NCBI GenBank assembly: GCA_963966185.1
Contig: CAWZYM010000148.1
Location: 1-64,000, forward strand
Origin: Rhabditoides inermis
Lineage: Eukaryota > Nematoda > Chromadorea > Rhabditida > Rhabditidae
Direction of reading: 5' to 3'
DNA: 64,000 nt
Shown here: one piece after another, positions 1-13,969 of the stretch
Numbering within the stretch: position 1 is the first letter of the stretch
Layout of the letters: the number at the start of each line of letters is the position of its first letter
The notes under the pieces: generated by a model
Databases searched by the model: none
The model's input: the letters and a program-made list of their open reading frames with translations, nothing else
What the model was told of the DNA's origin: nothing
Made by a program: the position numbers and the translations under genes

Positions 1-205
1 TTACCGTGTACCCTGTAGCCTTGTTGCCTACTTTTCGTTAGTGAGTTATTAGTTATAACAAAAACAATTAGAAACTATAAACTATGTTTCTGAATATCAC
101 CCACCAAATACGGAAATACAAAGAGAGAAAACCGTAACTTTAACATTTTCAAAGTAACATATTTTTGAACAACATTGTACAATAGAGCGACACAACATAA
201 AGTAC

Positions 206-3918
<3,713 letters not shown>

Positions 3919-4235
3919 TGTTGTACCCTGAACTTGAAAAATCATAAACACCAGAGTGAAATGAATGCGTGAATGAATAGTGCGAAATGCAATTAATGAA
4001 GAGACATAAAAAAACAAGAAAGAAAAATGGTATATGGGCATTCTGCAAGCGATCAAACTAGAGACATGCGGAGCAGACGACTAGACTAGACAATATTTGC
4101 AATTACGAGAATGATGAAAAACTAATTTATGATAATTTATGATTCATAGAAAACTATAATATTGAAAGAGGAACATGGTGTTCAAAGTACGAACAGTGCT
4201 GTTCGAGTGACCAGTAAGTGAGGGACAAACAGAGA

Positions 4236-4274
<39 letters not shown>

Positions 4275-4328
4275 GCGAAGATATTGGCACGGCACGCAGA
4301 ACAGTTTGCACAGAGAGAGGGGGAAAGA

Positions 4329-4365
<37 letters not shown>

Positions 4366-4755
4366 GGAAGTTTGTACAGATCGCGCACGGCGTGTAAATA
4401 TTGGTTTGCTGCGTGAGATCAGTGTAAGCGGACCATTCTCCCTTCAAAGGGACCACGCACGTCGCCATAACAACTAATCGCGTTCAGTAATTAGAAAGAC
4501 ACAGAAATTTGCATAGTCGCATGCGCAATCATGGGTTGTATCTGAGACACAGAGTGTTTTGGGAGGGTGTGAATGATACCGATTGCAGATTGCAGTTTTA
4601 TGTGGAAAGATGAGAAGAATGAAAAGATCAAGTTCTCGGTTGCTAATCCATGGCAAGTCCGCACAATGGTCAACTGAAGACAGGTGTTGTGGGGAGATAG
4701 AGATGCGATGTCAAGATATTGATGGTCAGGCAACACACTGAGACAAGGAGATAGA

Positions 4756-4799
<44 letters not shown>

Positions 4800-5217
4800 C
4801 ATGCTGTGTTGTTGTTGTTGTTGTGGGGGCGACGCGAGTTGTTGTTGTTGTTGTTGTGTAGTAGATCTTGTCAACACGGCGGATAAACAACTATGTACAG
4901 CGGAAGAGAGAGGAGAGAGAAGGAGGGAGTATAGCCGAATACAGACGCTGCAAAACGCTTAGTCGTTACTCGTTAGTTTGCAAAATAACAAACAACAGCA
5001 AGGAACGCTCTGTGTATAGGAGAAAACAGGGGAAACGAGTTGAACCGGTGTACCAGCTGATTGTTGATCATGATAGCACGTGTTTTGTTCAAATTAGCAA
5101 CTGCTTGGTCCAGGCAATCGAAATGTTCGAAAGTAGGGTAAACAAGGAATGCACATTGACTAGTGATTGCGAGATCACACATTGCATAGTCCGGCTGCAC
5201 CCACTGCTAAACAGTTC

Positions 5218-5283
<66 letters not shown>

Positions 5284-5363
5284 GAGACAAGAGCCGAGAC
5301 ACACTGTGCCATCCATACCATACATTACACAAATCAGGCGTTCGTGCAAACCAAACGAGAGAG

Positions 5364-5403
<40 letters not shown>

Positions 5404-5973
5404 TGGAGGAATGATAGGGCGATCTACACATGGTCATTGTCGTGACATGTATGAAGGCCGCGTGCGCGCGTAAACTAAACACACAACAAAGGTGCACTAC
5501 AGCGCAACACACCACAGCGCGCCTAAACCGCAATTGATGAGCGGGCCTTGAAACGTATCCAGTAGTAAACAATAAACAGTTCAAAGTTCACGGTTGCACA
5601 ATGTGGACACAGGTGATGAAATAGCAACACCAACGATGATGTTTGCAGTACCGGGTCTCGGTTCTCGGGAATTCGCAGATCGTCGCTCGTTCGATAGCCA
5701 TGGGGGAGTGGGCGGGGCATCCCGAGACTGTCCGTACCGCCACTCGCGCAGCCTCCCTTACCGCACCAGACATCGATCGGGATCAGCTGATCCAACAGCT
5801 GATTACCTGATCACTGTGGTAGGCATTGTTGCCGAACTGAAATTGATGGCTATCTGTGTGCGCGAGGGTGCGAACTGCGCTTTTTTGTTAGGCGTTTGGA
5901 GAGATCGTTAAAATGATAGTGTCCAGCACAGGACATTCTTGGTAGATTTGTCGGTCTACCTGCAGTCTATGAC

Positions 5974-6010
<37 letters not shown>

Positions 6011-6166
6011 GCCCGCCAGGTGTGTTTTGGGTTCTGTGAACACTTTTTCCCCTCCTCTCTTTTTCTAGTTTCGATTGTGCAATCCTGATCGAATCCCATT
6101 GAATACGAACAGTGAATAGCTGGAGGATATAATGAATGAGAAAGGGGTCAGAGGGAGAAGAAGAAG

Positions 6167-6211
<45 letters not shown>

Positions 6212-6453
6212 AGAGAGAGGGAGAGAGAGAGAGGAGTATGAAAGAGAAATGATGAAAACTCGTATATCCTGAGAGAGTAACTATGCGTCTTCGAATGACG
6301 ATATGCTTGCGAGATTAGCACCATCCTTGTCAAAAAATAGCAACACATAATCTTGCAAAGCTTACAATCACGGATCATCATACGTCTGTATGTTGTATGT
6401 TGTTGAAAAACGAGAGGCACACTTTCAGACTCATTCTCATTACATAAAGAATA

Positions 6454-7263
6454 TTGAACAGATTTTTTTTATTAATCGATATCAATGTGGACAACTTCGA
6501 ACTTCGTAATTCATGTGACCAGTCACAGTATCACATTTTCGAACCTTTTTTGCAGATTCGTTGGGCGAGTTACGTAAAAGAGAGTTCATCGATTTTTTTT
6601 TCTTTGATAGAATCAAGTGTTTATGTAATATGTAAATATATCACTTTTTCAGTATTTTTGGTTAGGTCCGAACCGGGAACCGAAGCGACCTATCGTCGAC
6701 AACATTGCCGAACGAAAAGTGTTCGGAAAAATAGGTATTTTCGAAGATTTCCTAATCTGGTTCGGTTCGGAAATTTTTTTCGGAGCGTTTTTCGGCGATC
6801 GAAGACAGCAGTAGTGATGATTGATTACGTTCAGTTCAGATACGTTAGTTTCATTGATAGATCAGTTTCAATGTTGGATCAAGTTTTAGCTGATCCTTCT
6901 CATTTGTCCGTTGTTTTAGGTTTAAAAAAATTTCAATTTCTCTATTTGCACCAGTCGCGCGCAAGCAGCGCAATTTGGAATATACTGAAGCTATCAGTGA
7001 TCGATGCTCTGGCTATTAGACATGATGCAAATCTTTTATATATAAAAAATATGTGGTATTTTGCTCCTGAAGAAGTTGTTCTGCTTGAAAAATGGACGGG
7101 ACTTTACAAGACTACAACTACAATACTGAACGTATGTGGACTTCTTTCTGAACCGTTGACTAGAAGAACTGATTGTATGAACACGAATGACAAAAATATT
7201 AGGAACATTGGTGGGTGGGTTTTTTTTTGTTTTTCTAATTTTGCGTCACTTATAGCTTGTTGA
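6454..7263 (+). CDS. Long uninterrupted open frame, unrecognised
   Basis: A 269-codon open frame runs through AT-rich DNA without a stop. I recognise no family, signal peptide or motif. It contains several good acceptor-like sites (for example a TTTTTCAG near 6650), so the length may be accidental or part of it may be intronic. The middle shows repeats of the pattern TTCGG and looks low in complexity. Neighbours are a GA tract upstream and a SINE downstream. Treat it as a weak candidate for a gene or a decayed mobile-element fragment. Confidence 0.18.
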   Translation: MNRFFLLIDINVDNFELRNSCDQSQYHIFEPFLQIRWASYVKESSSIFFSLIESSVYVICKYITFSVFLVRSEPGTEATYRRQHCRTKSVRKNRYFRRFPNLVRFGNFFRSVFRRSKTAVVMIDYVQFRYVSFIDRSVSMLDQVLADPSHLSVVLGLKKFQFLYLHQSRASSAIWNILKLSVIDALAIRHDANLLYIKNMWYFAPEEVVLLEKWTGLYKTTTTILNVCGLLSEPLTRRTDCMNTNDKNIRNIGGWVFFCFSNFASLIAC

Positions 7264-7489
7264 GCACGTTTACATACAGAATGAGAGTCGTCTAGACGAG
7301 CTTCCTCTGCACTTTATTCTATATCTGTTGCCGCACTTGTTTGCGATTTCTTTTTTTAGCATTCATAACGTTACATTTTATAGGTAAGGTAATGCTTTCG
7401 GCTTTCCTGATCATGTGGAAAAGCGAAACATCGAAACAAATCTTACTCACAAAGTGCATAGCATTGTTTCTTTTTTATGATAATTTCGT

Positions 7490-7690
7490 GTCTATCTCTA
7501 TAGTGGGCTCGCAAATGAGTTCTACTCTTTTCACGAGAGACATCAGGGTGGTTAGACAACTATAAGAACCTTTTCTATGATGTTTTCAATTTGACAAAAT
7601 ATTGAGTGGGTACCCAAGATCGAACCCGTGGACATTTGCTTCCTAAGCGAGAGCGTTACCACTACGCCACGTGGTCATAAGAGAGTATCT
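7490..7690 (-). mobile_element. tRNA-derived SINE, family 1, minus orientation
   Basis: Read on the minus strand, the element begins with a tRNA-like head: box A-like GGCGTAGTGGTAACGC near 7658 and box B-like GGGTTCGATCTTGGG near 7619. The head cannot close a normal acceptor stem, so it is not a working tRNA. The body (about 7498-7605) is a close reverse match to 61570-61690. That copy has the same head at 61325, so the family is defined by two copies in this window. This copy lacks the roughly 150-base insert found in the other. Confidence 0.8.
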
Positions 7691-7813
7691 GTTGAGTAGA
7701 GATATGAATGGCAAAAACAATATACAGTGCATATTGTTCAGTATACGGTAATGTCAAAATCCACGATAATTTTTAAACGAAAAATCCTGAGCTAAGTGCG
7801 AGCCTATTATATA

Positions 7814-8287
7814 GGCCATCCCCCATTTTCATCGTACGGCATTATCGCCGGCGAACTAGACAGAGGCGAAATGACGACGATTTGATGCGATTTCTCCCAT
7901 TTTGGAGCATTTTTGTATGAAACCTGTGTGAAATCGATCGAAATTCAAAAATCCGAAAAACAGGTCCTCTTCGGACACCATTGAGGAATATCCTTCAGAA
8001 AACTGGTTTCGGTTTTTGTGAAATATTGAGAAAACTAATAAGTCGAAACTCAAAATTCGAAGAAACAGGCCCTGTGAAGAATACCTTTCCGGACCACATG
8101 TGAAAAAAAAACTTTGCTTCATTTGGCTTGCAAATGACCCTCATTTCCCTCATTATAAACCGCCAAGCTCGCGAGTAGCGCGGTCGAATGATCTTGCGCA
8201 GGCCGATTGCGGGCTATTGATGCATCAAATGATGTCTGGTAAATATTCTGAGAAATGACTGCCGTACGATGAACCGGGGGGACGGCC
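7814..8287. mobile_element. Non-autonomous DNA transposon (MITE) with ~32 bp TIRs and TA duplication
   Basis: The left end (7814-7845) and the right end (about 8256-8287) are imperfect inverted repeats sharing GGCC, TCCCCC and TTCATCGTACGGCA in order. TA lies just outside both ends (7812-7813 and 8288-8289), fitting a Tc1/mariner-like target-site duplication. The 474-base interior holds a degenerate direct repeat of about 55 bases (near 7937-8005 and 8040-8095) and no transposase. Superfamily assignment is inference from the TA duplication. Confidence 0.78.
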
Positions 8288-9108
8288 TAGATGCATCTAT
8301 ATAGAAACGTTTCTATGAGCTTGAATTCAGATACGGAAACAGGTTATCTCTATAGAGTTGAATAGGATGTGTATTAGTAACTAGATTTTGTCAAACAAGT
8401 TACGTGCTGTGGCACACATTTTATGATATCCTCATCACGTCTACACATATTTTTGGGAAAAAATAAACAACAAACATGGTACTTTCCAGACACATAAATA
8501 AATAGTGCACTATATACGCATAACTACACTGGTCAATTATTTATTACATCATGTTGTGCTTCTTTCGAAGCCGATGACGTCACTGTTCTCTCTAGTTGTT
8601 TTCCAGATTCCTCGTGTACAGGAAGGCGCACGGCTCGTCATACCGGCAACCCTGAAAACTCAAATGTTTTTTTTAATATTTGAACATATTTAATTAAAAA
8701 ATGTATATTAACATATCAGATCACTGAACATTTCTCATTATCTGCGACACATTTTGTTTATCCCTTGCAAAACACACACATTATACGTGTGCATCTTTAC
8801 AATAATCAGCTGGTTCTCTGAAATTAATTTGGCAGCTGCCACAGACATTCTTCCTGCTTTTGCCATATTCGTTTGAAATTACCGTGAAACATTAATACTT
8901 TAATTTGAGATATACGAAGCGAAAGAAGTTACAATAAAACAGCGAAAGTGGTGCATGATCTTTGAAGATTGAAAGATCAGAAACTACTGCAAACTAATTC
9001 GATGGTAAAAGAAGTTCTTGAGGGCAATTTCAGATAAATAAATTGGACTAGAATACCAATTATGCGATCAAACGAGAGAGATACAGAGGGGAGGAAACAG
9101 AGAAGGAA

Positions 9109-9154
<46 letters not shown>

Positions 9155-9179
9155 GAAGGAGAGGAGAGAAGAGTCAATT

Positions 9180-9560
9180 AATCAATCATTTATCCAGAAT
9201 CGCTATATCCTGACTATACAACAAGTGCATACGGCACACCACAAGGGCTAAGCGCTGGGAGAAACACAGTTTAGCAACGAAGATGGTAGGGTCGAAGGTC
9301 GAAAGTCGATATTTGATCTATAATCAGTCGATAATCATTCGATTTCCTTTCCATAATCCATTAGAATTAGATACCATAATAGACGACAGTGGAGCTCCGA
9401 GTGTTCCATTTCTTCCATTATAATCCACGAATAGTAACTCCACGGGCTGGGTTGACTGCGTTCTCAATGATCTATTCCCCGCCTCGCTCAAGGGTACTGG
9501 GGGAAGATCATTTCGACCCGACCGCGCGATGCGAGAGAGGAAGCAGAGAAAAGAGACGGA
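9180..9560 (-). mobile_element. SINE-like dispersed repeat, family 2 (divergent copy)
   Basis: It shares, in order, an ATCAATCATTTATCCAGAATCG-like end, a TCGATAATCATTC-type middle and a GACCGC-type end with copies at 18850, 29885, 31085, 57540 and 60785. The (ATTG)n tail with the nearby GGATAAACGATT-type sequence (in reverse) looks like the 3' tail of a SINE, which puts this copy on the minus strand. It is the most diverged of the better copies. Confidence 0.6.
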
Positions 9561-10059
9561 ATAAATGGTGCCAATGGTATTCATTTGTCGTGAAGTTTGC
9601 AAAAAATTTCGTAAAGCTTGCAATAAACAAGAGTAATTTAGATGCAATTGTGAATGTGAATTCTTTCACTCAAACGTAAAGTTTTTTTTTCTGCGTCAAG
9701 TAAGTATTTATTCGGGAAAACACGAGGTAGAAAGAAAATACCATATGAATACATAATATAATACGACTTTTAGCTATCATGGTCTTTTCAACTTTGTACC
9801 AACTCGTTCTCGCACTTCTCATGGGTGGCGCGTGGTTCCGTATTTTGATACAGCCCTTAAAGCAACAGAGGCGCTTAGTTTTTGACTTTGGTTTATGGCT
9901 TGGCCCATAGAAACACGAAATAATCAAAGAAAACGCGAAAGAACGGCGTTTCCTCGTTACCTACACGCTTACCAAAATGTGCACGTGCGAAGCTTGGTAA
10001 GGCGAATTCGAACTTCGCGCCAAAATGCTTATCGTAAAGTTGAGCTCTGTGCGCATATC

Positions 10060-10515
10060 GTCGATATGAGGTTGGCAGAGCAAATCGTTATAGTGTTGTG
10101 GTAACGCTCACGGTTTGTGAACCATACTATGCCGGTTCGATTCCCGCCACGTGCAAACAGTTTTGCCAAGTTCTCATAAGTGAATTTCGATGAACCTTGG
10201 TAACGCTAAACGCCCCTGTGCCTTTAAGAGCAGTGCATTTTTCAACAGGATTTATAGGCTTTGGAACTTACTCCCCCCTTCCATAGTAATGTCTGCAAAA
10301 CATGAAACTGTAAAATCCTTCCTAGAAAGTAATCCCCATTTGTTGCCAGTTTCGAAGATTCGTAGACTGTAGTCAACATTCGATGCTTTCTGTATCATGT
10401 TACACTTTTTTCTTCTCATACCGTATGCCATTGCTCATTTTGCTGTACTGAACTGTTTCTCCAAATGTACACGGTAATAAAAATAAACTTATTATTATTA
10501 TTATTATTATTATTA
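10060..10515 (+). mobile_element. tRNA-like head joined to a LINE-like 3' end with (TTA)n tail
   Basis: A tRNA-like segment with a box A-like GTGTTGTGGTAACGC and a box B-like GCCGGTTCGATTCCCGCC (10085-10150) is followed by a frame ending at 10372. That frame contains FFNRIYRLWNLLPPSI, the pattern seen at the extreme C-terminus of CR1-like LINE reverse transcriptases. It ends in (TTA)n at about 10488-10515, a typical LINE/SINE tail. The simplest reading is a SINE that borrowed its tail from a LINE; a chance junction of two elements is the alternative. A related element lies at 33636-33970. Confidence 0.6.
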
Positions 10516-11112
10516 TTTTCATTCTTATGGGAATAGAGAAGGTCATATTAAATTATCATATTATAAATATGTCCTTATTTGTCATTTCGTAATTATGTCC
10601 AATTGTCGATAATTCATCGAAATTGGATTCATTTTGTAACGTGTGTGAAGTAAACTTATAGAATGCAGTAGGAACGCGCATTAGAACATTTCCTACAAGT
10701 TGTATTCGCTATTCGGAAACAACATTGCGTGAGAAAATTATGAGATCATTTGGTCGCCTAAATTACGATACAACATGCAAAACCAAAAAAAATACACATC
10801 TATTACTAAGCTAAAATACAAAAAAAAGTAATATCTTTCGAAATACTACGTATCACAACAAGTTGATTGTTTTGCACTTTTTTCTATAAGTACGCTACTT
10901 CGTCTTTCCTGTATAGAAATGTAGAATGTAGATTTTTTCTATCTTCAATTCAATATGAAATTGCAGATTGCAGAATTTTTGCAGTTCGGTTTGGCGTATG
11001 CAGAACACGCTCGCTTTTCTGTTCTTTCCGAGATTCCACCCACACAGTCATGTCACTCAAGAAAATAAGGCGAATGTGTATTAAAATACAATTCGATAAC
11101 CTATGCACACTT

Positions 11113-12608
11113 CTATTTCCAGACTGCAGCGCTACGTAAGAAATTTGCGCATAATATCTCGTTCGGTCTCGCCACGATTTGCTTGAGTGACTGCTCACCA
11201 TCATGCTCCTCTGTGCCCGGGGCATTCCGAGGCGAAGACGCGAGTCGGCCTTCGGAATCGCGTGGAACATGAATGCCTGGAATAGGTCCCATCAAGATTG
11301 TTCGGGTACGGTAGTGACGAGGATATTGAGGATACTGCTGTAGGAATTGGTTATAGAACGGGTTTAGTACTTATTGAATGACCTAGTGTGTAGTGAGTGG
11401 CGGAAATTAGGAGCTAAATATACTGTACTGTGTTTTGCACTATCACTCTCACTTACAGAAGCTTTTCCGTACTTTTTTTCAAATATTCAACAATCGCTCT
11501 CTTTCGTCATTTCACAAGAAAGCAGAAAAAGTCGTCAATAGAAAACGTAATCTGCTTTATTTAGAAGTTTTTTTTCTCACAGTTTCTTTCTTGTTTCTTC
11601 TGTTTTCCGGAATTTAGACAGAAATTCTTGCCACGTGGTGCTACTATTCCTGCATGTTATGAGCGGATGGAAAATTGCGAGTGTACTTGCGTCGGCGTTT
11701 CCTCCAGAGATTAAATGATGTGTGGTAGCTCTCACACTCTCACATCACTGCGCGCAAATGAATCAGTGTTCGAATGATCATATCCGGAGTGTAACTAATT
11801 GTAAGTACCTTCTCACTCACTCGGCAATCCAATCATAATCGAGCACGATGTGATTTGTAACACATGTGGGCGCGTCTAACTTTAGAGTCAGATTTTTTTT
11901 TCGGAATCGTCACAGCTGAATCTGACATCACATTCACTTTGAAAGAATAAGAATAATCGAGGTAGGTGATGGACGCCAATTCTTGACCGGTTCAAAGCAT
12001 CAGAGTACTATGACTGACAAATGGGAGTCTCCGGTTGTTCCGTTGTTACCATGTAGAATGTATGCCTTATCGTGATAGTGTCTGCTTCCACTGGAAATTT
12101 TAGAGGGAAGGGAGAGTGGGTGAGAGATACTCAAAATGCTAATAGCATGTTCGGTGGTCGCAGTGGTTTATCAGGATCGCTCACTGTGCAGGCTATCTGT
12201 ATGAGACAGGTGTATAAATGATATATAATAATTGTGTGAGGCGCAGTTTATATCGGGATAGAGGACAGAATTATGACACACGTCACGAACAGCACAACTG
12301 AACAGAACACTTCCCACCGTTTAACGACTTGAAATCTTATTAGACATATTTCATGCAATATTATTCAAGGAAATAGTTCTCCGGGTCACTGTGGAAAATT
12401 GATTTACCCTCTAGTTCCACTTCAGATAGCGAGGAGACCAAAGCGCGTACATTCATACTTTCATTCAGACGAAGCTACTTTACTCTCATGATCCCGTCCG
12501 GAACAAACATTTTCTTCACTTTGATACGGTACAATTAATCTAATTCTAATTTCTCACCTGTGTAACAGCAATGATCGCAGCGAGAACGACGAGCGAGAAG
12601 ACCTTCAT
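11113..12608 (-). CDS. Small secreted protein or peptide precursor, unrecognised
   Basis: Exon 1 (12608-12558) encodes a textbook signal peptide, MKVFSLVVLAAIIAVTQ, and ends at a GTGAG donor. After a 1.2 kb intron, exon 2 (from 11337) continues in phase with QYPQYPRHYRTRTILMGPIP and IHVPRDSEGRLASSPRNAPG. A strong donor (GTGAGC) at 11198 suggests at least one further exon that I could not place. If the donor is not used, the frame stops at 11113. The mature protein would be short, basic, and rich in Pro, Arg and Tyr, with no domain I know. A neuropeptide-like or cuticle-associated precursor is possible, but that is speculation. Confidence 0.52.
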
Positions 12609-13969
12609 TTGAGTGGGAGAGGGGAGGGAACCCGGTGTACCTATAGTGAATCAGCATACTGCAGAGGTGCAAAATATTTACAAGAATTAAGCAAAAATAG
12701 CCTTTCGGGCGCATCGCGTTTTCTGAACTACAGAAGAGGACAGAAGAAAGAAATGAAGAAGAGATAAAGAAAGCAATTAAAGAAAGATAAACGAAAGTCG
12801 ACTTCTGATAAAAGATATTGCAACAGTAGTATTGGAATGCGGTTGAGAGATACCCACAGTGACCATGAGAACGTTTGAGTGAGTGAGGCAGAGTGAGTTG
12901 AATGAGAAGATCGGGAATATGAATAGGGTGATGGGAGTTTGCGGGAGTGGAGATTGTGGAAGGTGGAAGGCAGCAGCCGAGCTGCTCGACTCTTATGCGG
13001 CTGTAGAGACAGGGCCATTTTCGCAGGGGGCGGGGCCTCGCTGGAAGCTCATGTCCATTTACAAAAGAACCGCCTCGGCAAGCGAGAGCCGGGAGACAAG
13101 TTAGAGATTAGGATGATGTGAAGTGATCGAAACATCAGAGATTGACTTATTTTTGCAGCATGAAAAATTGGTATGAGCAATAACACATGATGAACGAAGT
13201 GGATGATTGGAGTTATGCAAACAGGAAATGTGCGGTGGCATTTCTTATGATGCGAGGGAATCAGATGCATGTGACTGTCGCGTGTTGAGATTGAAAAATA
13301 TTTCAGCTAAACGGTTCGTGGGAATGTGCAAGTTGTATTTATGTAAGTTGATCGCGGGAACGTCTGAATCAGGAAGGCGATGATGTAGGCGTCATATACT
13401 TGTAGACTACTCTACTCGCTTCCGTGAGAACGTCACCGCATTGAGAGTCTCGCTGTCTAGGTTATTTGAGGTTGTGAGAATCTTTTCTTGAGTAATCGAA
13501 TATTCTGAGTTTGTGTTTGCTTTTGTGACAGAAACAACATTATTGAATCTGTGTTTGTAAATATATTTTGCTGTTTGATTATTCTAGCGATCTCATAGAG
13601 TGACGAATAATATAATACGTTTACAGAAAACCGAGAGTATTTCATTAAATAAGTATTTCTTAAAATAACGATGCTCCAGCGAACCGTCTGCTCGTCTCGC
13701 GTTTCTCATAAGCGTGCACTCTCTCAGTTTTTCATCGGGACGCGGAAATATATTTGTCTTGAAGCGCCATTGAATTTATTTTTATTTTTTGCTGATGATT
13801 TGTTTATGTGTTTCACATTTTTTTCTCATTTTTTATAGAGATGCTGTAGCGCCTCGGTGTGAAATATTCGGAATGCGCGTCTCCTCACGCCCGCTCAACT
13901 AGGAATCCAATTATCTCTTTCACTACTTATCTGTGATATTCTCTATTCATTATAATCATTGCTCACACA
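12609..13969. other. Intergenic region between two divergent genes
   Basis: This 1.36 kb stretch separates the minus-strand secreted-protein gene from PIGC on the plus strand and so holds both promoters. I see no coding exon, no TATA box I would trust and no repeat family shared with the rest of the window. Confidence 0.6.

Noticed and set aside
4154..5600. Many open frames of repeated Leu-Ser or Arg-Glu on both strands
   Set aside because: They are translations of (CT)n and (GA)n tracts; flanking sequence shows no coding character or consistent splicing.
7608..7678. Possible tRNA gene on the minus strand
   Set aside because: Box A and B words are present but the acceptor ends do not pair and a SINE body follows, so it is a tRNA-derived SINE head.
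10085..10155. Possible tRNA gene on the plus strand
   Set aside because: A tRNA-like segment is visible but no complete acceptor stem forms, and it leads into LINE-like sequence.
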